Both the position numbers and the translations under genes were made by a program. From positions 1 to 5,456 of the forward strand of contig VFJU01000145.1 in NCBI GenBank assembly GCA_009885905.1: a stretch of DNA of 5,456 nucleotides, in the 5' to 3' direction. Each line of letters starts with the position of its first letter. Position 1 is the stretch's first letter. This DNA comes from Verrucomicrobiota bacterium. GTDB lineage: Bacteria > Verrucomicrobiota > Verrucomicrobiia > Verrucomicrobiales > Akkermansiaceae. Below are positions 1 to 5,456 of the stretch, in pieces. The notes under the pieces are model-generated. The model did no database searches and was not told the origin of the DNA. It saw nothing but the letters and a program-made list of their open reading frames with translations.

Positions 1-572
1 GATGCTAACCAGATTTCGGATCGTCCTGAAGTTTCTGATAGGTATTCAACCGCGCGGGATAGTAGCGCGGGAAAGTCCGCAGCGGTGTCAGTCGCCGAGG
101 TAGCAGCGAGGTCACCAAGTGTTTCGGGTGAAGGCACTTCTTGGGGTTTCCCACTAGCACTGTCGATTAAGATCAAACGTGCGCCACCCAAGCTAGCCAT
201 CGCCTCGCGGACTTTTTCGATGACGATTTGGCGACGTGGTCTCATGCCATCATTGGGAGTTGATTCCATAGAAGCCGAGCGGTCTAGCAGCAGGACTACC
301 GTATCGATAGAACCGCCGCCCCAGCCGATGAGACCTGAAACAATAGGTCGTGCCGCAGCGAATACCAGCGCGGCGATGGCCAGCACGCGGCAAGTTAGAA
401 TCAGGATGTAACGTAGTCTTTTTTTGCCACGTGACTCTCGGGTGGCTTTGAGTAGAAACTGCATTGCTGCCCACGGAATCGTCTTGTGGCGTTGTTTGTT
501 GATCATGTGAATCAACACCGGGATGCTTGCCGCGATGAGACCCCAGAGCAGAAGTGGTTTGAGGAAAAGCAT
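1..572 (-). CDS. BatA-like membrane protein with N-terminal double-TM and VWA domains (partial, C-terminus beyond window)
   Basis: The reading frame stays open from the ATG at 572-570 to the window edge: 190 codons and no stop, so the gene is truncated by the window and not by mutation. It begins MLFLKPLLLWGLIAASIPVL, a first membrane segment (about residues 4-22). Next is the signature IHMINKQRHK (21-30) with PWAAMQFLLKA (33-43), typical of the BatA / aerotolerance-regulator N-terminal domain. A second membrane segment follows (about 55-78, ending AAARPIV). A VWA domain then starts at about 89, with the MIDAS motif DRSAS (D97, S99, S101); T161 or T163 in a TDTAADFPALL stretch may be the MIDAS threonine. 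By family knowledge the VWA domain is anchored between or after TM helices and works with a MoxR ATPase. The gene lies 53 nt after the DUF58 stop, so co-transcription is likely. No strong SD precedes the ATG (only AAAG), and an upstream in-frame start is blocked by close stops. Family certain; exact subfamily and full length cannot be seen. Confidence 0.9.
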   Translation of the reverse strand, partial: MLFLKPLLLWGLIAASIPVLIHMINKQRHKTIPWAAMQFLLKATRESRGKKRLRYILILTCRVLAIAALVFAAARPIVSGLIGWGGGSIDTVVLLLDRSASMESTPNDGMRPRRQIVIEKVREAMASLGGARLILIDSASGKPQEVPSPETLGDLAATSATDTAADFPALLSRAVEYLSETSGRSEIWLA

Positions 573-625
573 CTTTAAAGCACTAATTCTTAAGTATTAT
601 TTCCAAACGAAAAGAAGCGAGAGGT

Positions 626-1519
626 TTAATGCTTAGACTTTGGCAACCTTGCGGTGATAAAGTCGCGCAATAGTGGTTCTAAATGCGTGTCTGTGGTGAC
701 GAGTTGATAGTCGGCAGCGGCTTCGTGACACTTGGTGCGAACTTTTGTTAGGAAATCACGAAGCGCAGACTTGTACTCGTCCGCGATGAGATTCGGTTCG
801 GCGACGATGGAGGTTCCGTCTTCGAGATCGATGAAGCGGTGTGGGCGGTCAAACTGGAATGTGAGTTCAAGTGGATCCATCAGGTGGAATACGGAGACGT
901 CGTGTTTACGGTACCGGAGGTGTTGTAGCGCATTGCCAAGGGTAGCGGTATCAATGAAAAAATCCGAGAGAATGACGACGAAGGAGCGTTGGTTGATTTT
1001 TTCTGCGATGGAGTGAAGCGCTTGGATGAGTCCAGTTTCTCCAGAGGGCTTGACATTCTCAAGGGTAGAAAAAAAGCGCTCCAGATGAGCGGCGCGGCGG
1101 CTGGGTGGAACTTCGAGGTGGAGCTTGTCTGTGCAGATCGAAAGTCCAGCGGAGTCACCTTGGTTGACTAACAAGTAGGCAAGCGATGCTGCGATGCGGC
1201 GGGCGAGGTGAATTTTAGTTCCACTATCACTGGCAAAGTTCATGGAGCCGGAGGCATCGACGACAAAATAGGCACGTAAATTTGTGTCTGCTTCGAACTC
1301 CTTGATGTAAAATCGATCGGATCGAGCAAAGGCTTTCCAATCGAGTCGGCGGGTGTCATCGCCCGCAACGTATTTTCGATATTCAGCAAATTCGACTGAC
1401 GAACCCCGGTGGGGTGAGCGGTGTTTGCCCGCGACGTTACCTAGCATGGGTGCCCGTGCCTTGATGGGTAGCGAGGCGAGGCGAGAGAGTAGGGCATCGT
1501 CGATGAAGGAGCGGCTCAT
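626..1519 (-). CDS. DUF58 domain-containing protein (VWA-like, MIDAS intact)
   Basis: A complete 297-residue protein, normal length for soluble DUF58 proteins. The DUF58 core is clear: RGSSVEFAEYRKYVAGDD (38-55), then RRLDWKAFARSD (57-68) and FYIKEFEAD (70-78). A VWA-type fold follows, with strand AYFVVDASGSM giving the MIDAS DxSxS (D88, S90, S92), a likely MIDAS threonine in GETGL (T162), and the third-loop aspartate in VVILSDFF (D186). All metal-site residues are present, so metal-dependent binding is probably retained. No signal peptide or TM helix is seen, so the protein is probably cytosolic or peripheral to the membrane. DUF58 proteins are standard partners of MoxR ATPases and are encoded beside them, as here (101 nt after the MoxR stop). 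The ATG at 1519 is supported by a well-placed AAGGAG. The molecular role of DUF58 is not established; roles in envelope integrity and stress are proposed for the family. Confidence 0.95.
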   Translation of the reverse strand: MSRSFIDDALLSRLASLPIKARAPMLGNVAGKHRSPHRGSSVEFAEYRKYVAGDDTRRLDWKAFARSDRFYIKEFEADTNLRAYFVVDASGSMNFASDSGTKIHLARRIAASLAYLLVNQGDSAGLSICTDKLHLEVPPSRRAAHLERFFSTLENVKPSGETGLIQALHSIAEKINQRSFVVILSDFFIDTATLGNALQHLRYRKHDVSVFHLMDPLELTFQFDRPHRFIDLEDGTSIVAEPNLIADEYKSALRDFLTKVRTKCHEAAADYQLVTTDTHLEPLLRDFITARLPKSKH

Positions 1520-1593
1520 GGTTTTTCTCCTTGAATGGATCGATTAGGTCCGAGGCGTTTTTTTACCCAGACGATAGAATCGGATTTTTTCAT
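1516..1593 (-). CDS. Possible 25-residue small ORF upstream of and overlapping the DUF58 gene
   Basis: The ATG at 1593-1591 opens a 25-codon frame beginning MKKSDSIVWVKKRLGPN. Its TGA (1518-1516) overlaps the DUF58 ATG in an ATGA arrangement, the classic geometry of translational coupling. The peptide is basic (seven Lys/Arg) and has no membrane segment. Its last codons contain the AAGGAG that serves DUF58, so translating it would move ribosomes across that site. Against a real gene: no SD precedes its own ATG, the length is within chance expectation, and I recognise no family. It could be a leader peptide, the end of a decayed gene, or chance. Confidence 0.2.
   Translation of the reverse strand: MKKSDSIVWVKKRLGPNRSIQGEKP
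1527..1532 (-). promoter_or_regulatory. Shine-Dalgarno site of the DUF58 gene
   Basis: The minus strand reads AAGGAGAAAAACC directly before the ATG at 1519. This places a full AAGGAG core 7 nt from the start codon and fixes that start. It is the only convincing SD in the window; the MoxR, BatA-like and glycosidase-like starts have none. Confidence 0.8.
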
Positions 1594-1620
1594 TGAATGA
1601 GTGTTTCAAGACGCAATCTA

Positions 1621-2643
1621 TCATAATTCTTTCATTTCCTTGATCAGTCGCTCAACAATTTTCTTCGAAGTCATTCCTTGGGATTCTGCGGAGAAATTAG
1701 TGATAACGCGGTGAGTCAGCACGGAGGACGCGATGGCCTCCAAGTCTTCGAGTGAAGCCATATAAGCACCGCGAAGGGCGGCACGGGATTTGGCGCCTAG
1801 GATTAAATACTGCACGGCACGTGGTCCAGCCCCCCAACTGACGGTGTCTCTGATCCATTGCGGCGATTCAGGTTCGTTAGGGCGGGTCCTGCGTACAATT
1901 TTCACCGCGTAGTCGTAGAGATGATCGGGCACAGGGACACGGCGGACGAGTTGTTGAAAGGCGATCACTTTTGCTCCATCTAGCAGATGGTTAAGTACTG
2001 GACGTGATGTTCCAGTGGTGGAGCGCGCGATTTCTTTTTCCTCACTTGGGGAAGGGTAACCTACTTCGATGAGAAACATGAATCGGTCGAGTTGCGCTTC
2101 TGGTAGCGGGTAGGTGCCCTCTTGCTCGATCGGGTTCTGTGTTGCTAGAACGAAAAAAGGTGGTTGTAGCGTGTAAGTGTGACCGAGCACGGTGACTTTA
2201 TTTTCCTGCATTGCCTCAAGCATTGCGGATTGAGTTTTTGCAGGTGAGCGGTTGACTTCGTCGGCTAGGACAATGTTGGCGAAGACAGGACCTTTGATAA
2301 ATTGAAATTCGCGCCGACCGCCGATACCAGTTTCTTGGATGATGTCGGTGCCGGTGATGTCTGCCGGCATCAAATCAGGTGTAAACTGAATGCGGTTAAA
2401 AGAAAGATCAAAAGTCTGTGCGACGGATGAAACTAACAGTGTTTTAGCCAGTCCGGGAACCCCCATTAACAGGGCATGACCACGCGCGAAGAGACAGATA
2501 GCCAATTGCTCGATGACTTCATCCTGACCGACGATGGCTTTTGCAAGTTCTTTGCGGAATGCTTGATAGGTTTTACCGAGTTCGTCGATTGCGGCGACGT
2601 CATCGGGAGGGAGTTGATTTTTGAAGTCGTGTGGGGATTCCAT
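1621..2643 (-). CDS. MoxR-family AAA+ ATPase
   Basis: A complete 340-residue protein, typical in length for the family. AAA+ motifs appear in order: the family entry IVGQDEVIEQL (37-47); Walker A GVPGLAKT (61-68); Walker B NIVLADEVNR (123-132), with D128 and E129 for Mg2+ and water activation; sensor 1 in VLATQNPIEQEGTYPLPEAQ (165-184, N170); a likely arginine finger in LDRF (R187); and sensor 2 GAGPRA (271-276, R275). The lid domain fills the C-terminus. MoxR ATPases hydrolyse ATP as oligomers and act as chaperones that insert cofactors into or remodel VWA-domain partners; the next two genes both encode such VWA proteins. The protein is cytosolic, with no signal peptide. The ATG at 2643 is the only sensible start, because an in-frame TAG lies five codons upstream and the family motifs begin soon after; no SD is visible. 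It is probably the first gene of the operon. The precise substrate is unknown. Confidence 0.96.
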   Translation of the reverse strand: MESPHDFKNQLPPDDVAAIDELGKTYQAFRKELAKAIVGQDEVIEQLAICLFARGHALLMGVPGLAKTLLVSSVAQTFDLSFNRIQFTPDLMPADITGTDIIQETGIGGRREFQFIKGPVFANIVLADEVNRSPAKTQSAMLEAMQENKVTVLGHTYTLQPPFFVLATQNPIEQEGTYPLPEAQLDRFMFLIEVGYPSPSEEKEIARSTTGTSRPVLNHLLDGAKVIAFQQLVRRVPVPDHLYDYAVKIVRRTRPNEPESPQWIRDTVSWGAGPRAVQYLILGAKSRAALRGAYMASLEDLEAIASSVLTHRVITNFSAESQGMTSKKIVERLIKEMKEL

Positions 2644-2837
2644 GAGTAAGATCTAAGTCGACTCAAAACTAAGACGTGTGGGCGCTTTGTCCAGAAGCGA
2701 AGTAGGTATCCTAGCGTCGATTGAATTCATCTCGCAGTTCCGTGTTGGTTTGACGGTACCACCCGATGTATGGTGACGAACTTAATCATTTGCTTCTGTA
2801 GGCGGACGATTTAACCAGCCATCTGGTCATTGAAGGA
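2644..2837 (-). other. Intergenic region between the glycosidase-like gene and moxR-type gene
   Basis: This 194-nt spacer should hold any promoter of the MoxR operon. I see no confident -35/-10 pair and no U-tract terminator. It contains one small hairpin near the upstream gene's stop (listed separately) and a 24-codon stop-free stretch at 2785-2711 whose translation ends PYIGWYRQTNTELRDEFNRR. That stretch lacks a start codon and is short enough to be chance. Confidence 0.6.
2812..2829 (-). other. Small hairpin 8 nt after the glycosidase-like gene's stop codon
   Basis: The transcript strand reads TGACCAG-ATGG-CTGGTTA: a 7-bp stem with one G-T wobble around a 4-nt loop. The position just after the stop fits a 3'-end structure. 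No run of T follows (AATCG comes next), so it is not a canonical intrinsic terminator; it may slow polymerase, protect the 3' end, or mean nothing. Confidence 0.25.
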
Positions 2838-5342
2838 TTATTGTAAATGAATATCTACGGATTCGCCATGGGCGAGATCGTGTTCCGCTACAGCACGACC
2901 TTCTTGATTTATCGTTAGGTGCAGGTTCTTTCCTCTGGCTTCGACCACGATATCAAAGTTGTTGTTAAAGGCTCGCACTGAGCGCAACGCCATGCGTGGC
3001 CATCCTTCAGGAAGACGAGGGGTGCAACGAAAACTGTTGAGTCCCGTGGGGCGGATTCCAAACAGACCCTCCGTGAAGATCCTGCAATAGAGTCCACTCT
3101 CGGAAGATAAGTGTCGTTGGTCACCTTCAGGCCACGCTTCGACCGGGTAGGGGACGTGATCACCTAACAATCGTCGATGTGTGTATTTTGTTAGGTAGCT
3201 CATACCCGTTTTTGTCTCACCCGCTTGCAAGACTCCGCGCAGACCATAGAGTGTCGAGCGGTCCCAGAAGGCTAAATCACCAGCTTGCGATGCTAAGCCG
3301 TCGGATGTCCAAAGGCGTTTTGAGAAAAGTGCGGCGATCGTGCCGTTTCGGCGTTCTTTCAATTCCATGCATAGAGGCAAACATATCCATGAGCGTAGCA
3401 CATCGTTACCTGCGTAATATCGGTAGGTCTCGAAGCCCTCGACCGTTGCTCCAAAATATTTATCAATCGTCTTGGCCATAATGTCGGCTTGTTCATCGTA
3501 GTTTTTGGATTCATTTTTGAAGTCCAAACTTCGTCCGAGATCTGCTGCGGCACGCAACGCGCCGTAGTAAAGACACGAAGTTGATAGATTGGCCTTGCCC
3601 GTGGGTAAGCGGCCTTCTAACTCATCAGTGTTAGACGCGATCACGCCATCAGCGGTGGTTTGGCGGCGAGAATATTCCAAGCACCAAGCGATCGCTGGCC
3701 AGAGTTCCATTGCGATCGCTTTATTGCCGCGAGCAAGGCAGAAGCGTGCGCATCCGTAGGCATACATCGCAGCATCGCCTCGATCGCCATCCGCGCCACC
3801 CAGGCCAATTCCTTCGGAGTAGAGGGAGGAAGGAATGAGTTTGTAGTCTGGCTTCATGTGTTTTTGGAACAAGCGATACGTGTCGAGTGCTGCCTGGTTG
3901 CCGTTTTGATCGCCAAGGAATGGGAAAAAGGGACCTGAATACTCTGCATTATCGTTACACCAGGCGGCGGCGTAGTAAGCGAGTCCTCCAGGTGCGAGCA
4001 TCATTCCACCTCGAGTCGCATTGATCGCCTCAGCGACGCGCAGTTTACAGAATGTGAACGCTTGATTGAGTTCAGGATCGGGTGTTTCCAAGCGAAGATC
4101 GCGCTGCAGTCCTACGACATAATCTCGCCTCGCGATTTCTTCTGCGGTGATATCAATTTTTATAACAGGTTCGGTTTCTAACCGGCCGCTGAATAAAACA
4201 GCGAAGACGACTTCCTTGCCTGGTTCAAGTATAGTCGTCAACGGCGCGGTGCAAGTGACCTCGGTGACATTGGTACCGTAGGGTCCTGTTGTTTGATTTC
4301 GTAGGTTTAAAGGTGATACATCCACCTTGCGGGAGATTTTGCCAGAATTTCTCAATGACCATCGATCGATCGTCACCGGTAGGGTTGTGCTTGGAAATGT
4401 GCAGCGTGTAATAGCGATATCGCGGTCAGTATGGCCATGAACGGTTAGTGTTCCATCTAGCAGTATTCGTTCCACGGTGATCGGTCCGAGTGGTGAACTG
4501 TCGACTGTAATGTTTGGTTCGGCTTTTTGCGCATCGTAGCTTTGGATCACTCCGTCAAACATACCGTTTTTACCCTTGCGCAGTGATGGCCAAACCACGC
4601 TGCGTTTGATGAATAATGATCTTGCTGTATCGACCCGATAGTTCACGACCTGACCGACACGCAGTCCGCCTTGCTCGAGAAAATCTGCATGGGGCAAGCG
4701 TTGGTCTTTAGTAACCAGCCATTCAGTGGAAGACCCTGGTGCCAAAGTCCAGCGCTGTGGGGTCGTTGGTAATGGAACACTTACTGGCTTTCTTCCCGTC
4801 ACGACGAAGCAGGCTTCTGCCCAGACAGCGACATCATTTTCAGTGTCGTCAAAGCCATCATTGACTCGGAGAGTTAGTGATTTTACTCCTGCTAGATTAA
4901 TGTCGACTGCTTGAGCTGCCATTCCACCGCGCATGATAGGACTACACCAGAGAACCTTGCCATCGCCCTCGATCACGAACTCGGCGCTGCCCTTTTTTTT
5001 CAAATTTGGGCCGGTATCATTGATGCCGACTTGGGCAGTGAATCGGGTAGAGCCTCCATGAAGATCCATGTGCAATACGCTCGGTGCAAAAGTACCGAGG
5101 CCATGGCTGAAGTCCTTGCCCGCGATGCATAGCGGTTTGTCATCCGCCGAGCGATCTACCCCCGGGCGACCATTACCTTGTTGGACATGTCCGAGATCCA
5201 ATGAAGAAAGTCTGACTTGTTCAGCAAGTGATACATTTACAACTAGCAGTAAAACTAAGAAATAATAAAATACGGATAGGTCAACCGATAGGTTACGGAA
5301 ACTAGTGTGCCATTTGGCAAATTGAATTTGATTATTTTGCAT
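2838..5342 (-). CDS. Secreted NPCBM-domain six-hairpin glycosidase-like protein
   Basis: A complete 834-residue protein. Residues 1-40 form a signal peptide: a long polar N-region, hydrophobic core VFYYFLVLLLVV (24-35) and a probable signal peptidase I site after VSLA (A40). Residues about 42-182 match NPCBM, with SHGLGTFAPS (79-88), FTAQVGIND (101-109), GSAEFVIEGDGKVLW (118-132) and SLTLRVNDG (155-163). Residues about 190-410 look like a beta-sandwich domain. From about 420 the sequence becomes helical like an (alpha/alpha)6 barrel: PGGLAYYAAAWCNDNAEYSG (451-470), GGADGDRGDAAMYAYG (515-530), NTDELEGRLPTG (571-582) and EAWPEGDQRHLSSESGLYCR (735-754). The C-terminus (about 770-834, LPEGWP) resembles the beta cap of GH65, GH78 and GH95 enzymes. 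It probably cleaves a glycosidic bond outside the cytoplasm; conserved acids around 464-467, 518-523, 573-576 and 735-758 are candidates, but I cannot assign a GH family or substrate. Fifteen cysteines are notable for an exported protein. The ATG at 5342 is the only start that keeps the signal peptide. It overlaps an upstream CDS and has no SD. Confidence 0.85.
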   Translation of the reverse strand: MQNNQIQFAKWHTSFRNLSVDLSVFYYFLVLLLVVNVSLAEQVRLSSLDLGHVQQGNGRPGVDRSADDKPLCIAGKDFSHGLGTFAPSVLHMDLHGGSTRFTAQVGINDTGPNLKKKGSAEFVIEGDGKVLWCSPIMRGGMAAQAVDINLAGVKSLTLRVNDGFDDTENDVAVWAEACFVVTGRKPVSVPLPTTPQRWTLAPGSSTEWLVTKDQRLPHADFLEQGGLRVGQVVNYRVDTARSLFIKRSVVWPSLRKGKNGMFDGVIQSYDAQKAEPNITVDSSPLGPITVERILLDGTLTVHGHTDRDIAITRCTFPSTTLPVTIDRWSLRNSGKISRKVDVSPLNLRNQTTGPYGTNVTEVTCTAPLTTILEPGKEVVFAVLFSGRLETEPVIKIDITAEEIARRDYVVGLQRDLRLETPDPELNQAFTFCKLRVAEAINATRGGMMLAPGGLAYYAAAWCNDNAEYSGPFFPFLGDQNGNQAALDTYRLFQKHMKPDYKLIPSSLYSEGIGLGGADGDRGDAAMYAYGCARFCLARGNKAIAMELWPAIAWCLEYSRRQTTADGVIASNTDELEGRLPTGKANLSTSCLYYGALRAAADLGRSLDFKNESKNYDEQADIMAKTIDKYFGATVEGFETYRYYAGNDVLRSWICLPLCMELKERRNGTIAALFSKRLWTSDGLASQAGDLAFWDRSTLYGLRGVLQAGETKTGMSYLTKYTHRRLLGDHVPYPVEAWPEGDQRHLSSESGLYCRIFTEGLFGIRPTGLNSFRCTPRLPEGWPRMALRSVRAFNNNFDIVVEARGKNLHLTINQEGRAVAEHDLAHGESVDIHLQ

Positions 5343-5456
5343 AAGGTGGACTGGATGGTTCGGGAAATTTCGTAAAAGGGGTAATGATTAGCGTAACGTC
5401 TGTGCCTTTCGCGGGGATATTTTTTTCAAATGCAAACCAAACCAAGTCGCTGTCGC
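5332..5456 (-). CDS. C-terminal end of an unidentified CDS (partial, 5' part beyond window)
   Basis: One minus-strand frame is open from the window edge to a TAA at 5334-5332: 40 residues including LVWFAFEKNIPAKGTDVTLI (residues 4-23 of the visible part) and ending in a Pro/Ser-rich tail PEPSSPPYAK. The other two frames stop earlier. The composition looks like a real protein (alternating hydrophobic strands, then a flexible tail), and the frame ends 11 nt inside the next gene, as expected for adjacent genes in one operon. It is too short to name a family. A carbohydrate-related partner of the glycosidase-like protein would fit the position, but that is inference. A 40-codon open frame can also occur by chance. 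Confidence 0.5.
   Translation of the reverse strand, partial: DSDLVWFAFEKNIPAKGTDVTLIITPFTKFPEPSSPPYAK

Noticed and set aside
85..411. A 108-codon plus-strand open frame.
   Set aside because: It is antisense to the BatA-like gene, whose motifs and domain order are unambiguous; the plus-strand translation shows no recognisable domain.
250..474. A 74-codon minus-strand open frame.
   Set aside because: It is a shifted frame within the BatA-like gene; the real frame starts at 572 and carries the TM segments and MIDAS motif.
573..625. The 53-nt gap before the BatA-like gene with short palindromes CTTAAG and CTTTAAAG.
   Set aside because: The palindromes are too short and AT-rich to support an operator or terminator; the gap is an ordinary intra-operon spacer.
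2666..2694. TGGACA (2694-2689) and TAGTTT (2671-2666) as a sigma-70-like promoter for moxR.
   Set aside because: The -35 is reasonable but the -10 matches TATAAT poorly and the promoter rules of the host are unknown.
2752..2765. Minus strand CGGGTGGTACCGTC resembles the T-box riboswitch core GGGTGGNACCGCG.
   Set aside because: No stem I, specifier loop or following terminator is visible, the downstream gene is a MoxR ATPase and not an amino-acid gene, and the host does not look like a Firmicute. An 11-nt match is best taken as coincidence.
3179..3481. A 100-codon plus-strand open frame.
   Set aside because: It is antisense to the glycosidase-like gene, with no SD or protein-like features; long antisense frames are common opposite coding sequence.
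4368..4381. Repeated ATCGATCGATCG run.
   Set aside because: It lies inside the coding sequence, fits the reading frame (codons of IDRW) and is not repeated elsewhere as an array or operator.

Overview
The window reads as a chromosomal segment from a Gram-negative-type bacterium, most likely of the Planctomycetota/Verrucomicrobiota group, with Verrucomicrobiota my first guess. The reasons are the MoxR ATPase / DUF58 / double-transmembrane BatA-like VWA gene order, a long secreted protein that opens with an NPCBM carbohydrate-binding domain, and the scarcity of Shine-Dalgarno sequences. The phylum is inferred from gene content only; there is no rRNA or other marker here.

Every supported gene lies on the minus strand, so the window is best read from its high-coordinate end. 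First comes the C-terminal tail of an unidentified CDS (5456-5332, cut by the window edge). Its last 11 nt overlap the start of a large secreted protein (5342-2838): signal peptide, NPCBM domain, linking beta-rich region and a predicted (alpha/alpha)6 six-hairpin glycosidase-like domain. A 194-nt gap follows (2837-2644) with one small hairpin and no clear promoter or terminator. Then comes a probable operon: MoxR-family AAA+ ATPase (2643-1621), DUF58 protein with an intact VWA/MIDAS site (1519-626), and the N-terminal 190 residues of a BatA-like membrane VWA protein (572 to beyond position 1). The last gene has no stop inside the window, so a caller that requires closed ORFs misses it.

In the family model, a MoxR ATPase acts as a chaperone-like partner of VWA proteins at the membrane; DUF58 and BatA-like proteins are the usual VWA partners and are encoded beside it. 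The glycosidase-like gene probably belongs to a separate carbohydrate-use unit that extends upstream, although it is co-oriented and read-through cannot be excluded.

I see no tRNA, rRNA, CRISPR array, insertion sequence or phage gene. The MoxR/DUF58/BatA cluster is a known type with a poorly defined cellular role. The less explained items are the unassigned glycosidase-like protein, the 11-nt gene overlap at its start, and a possible 25-codon ORF whose stop overlaps the DUF58 start codon.
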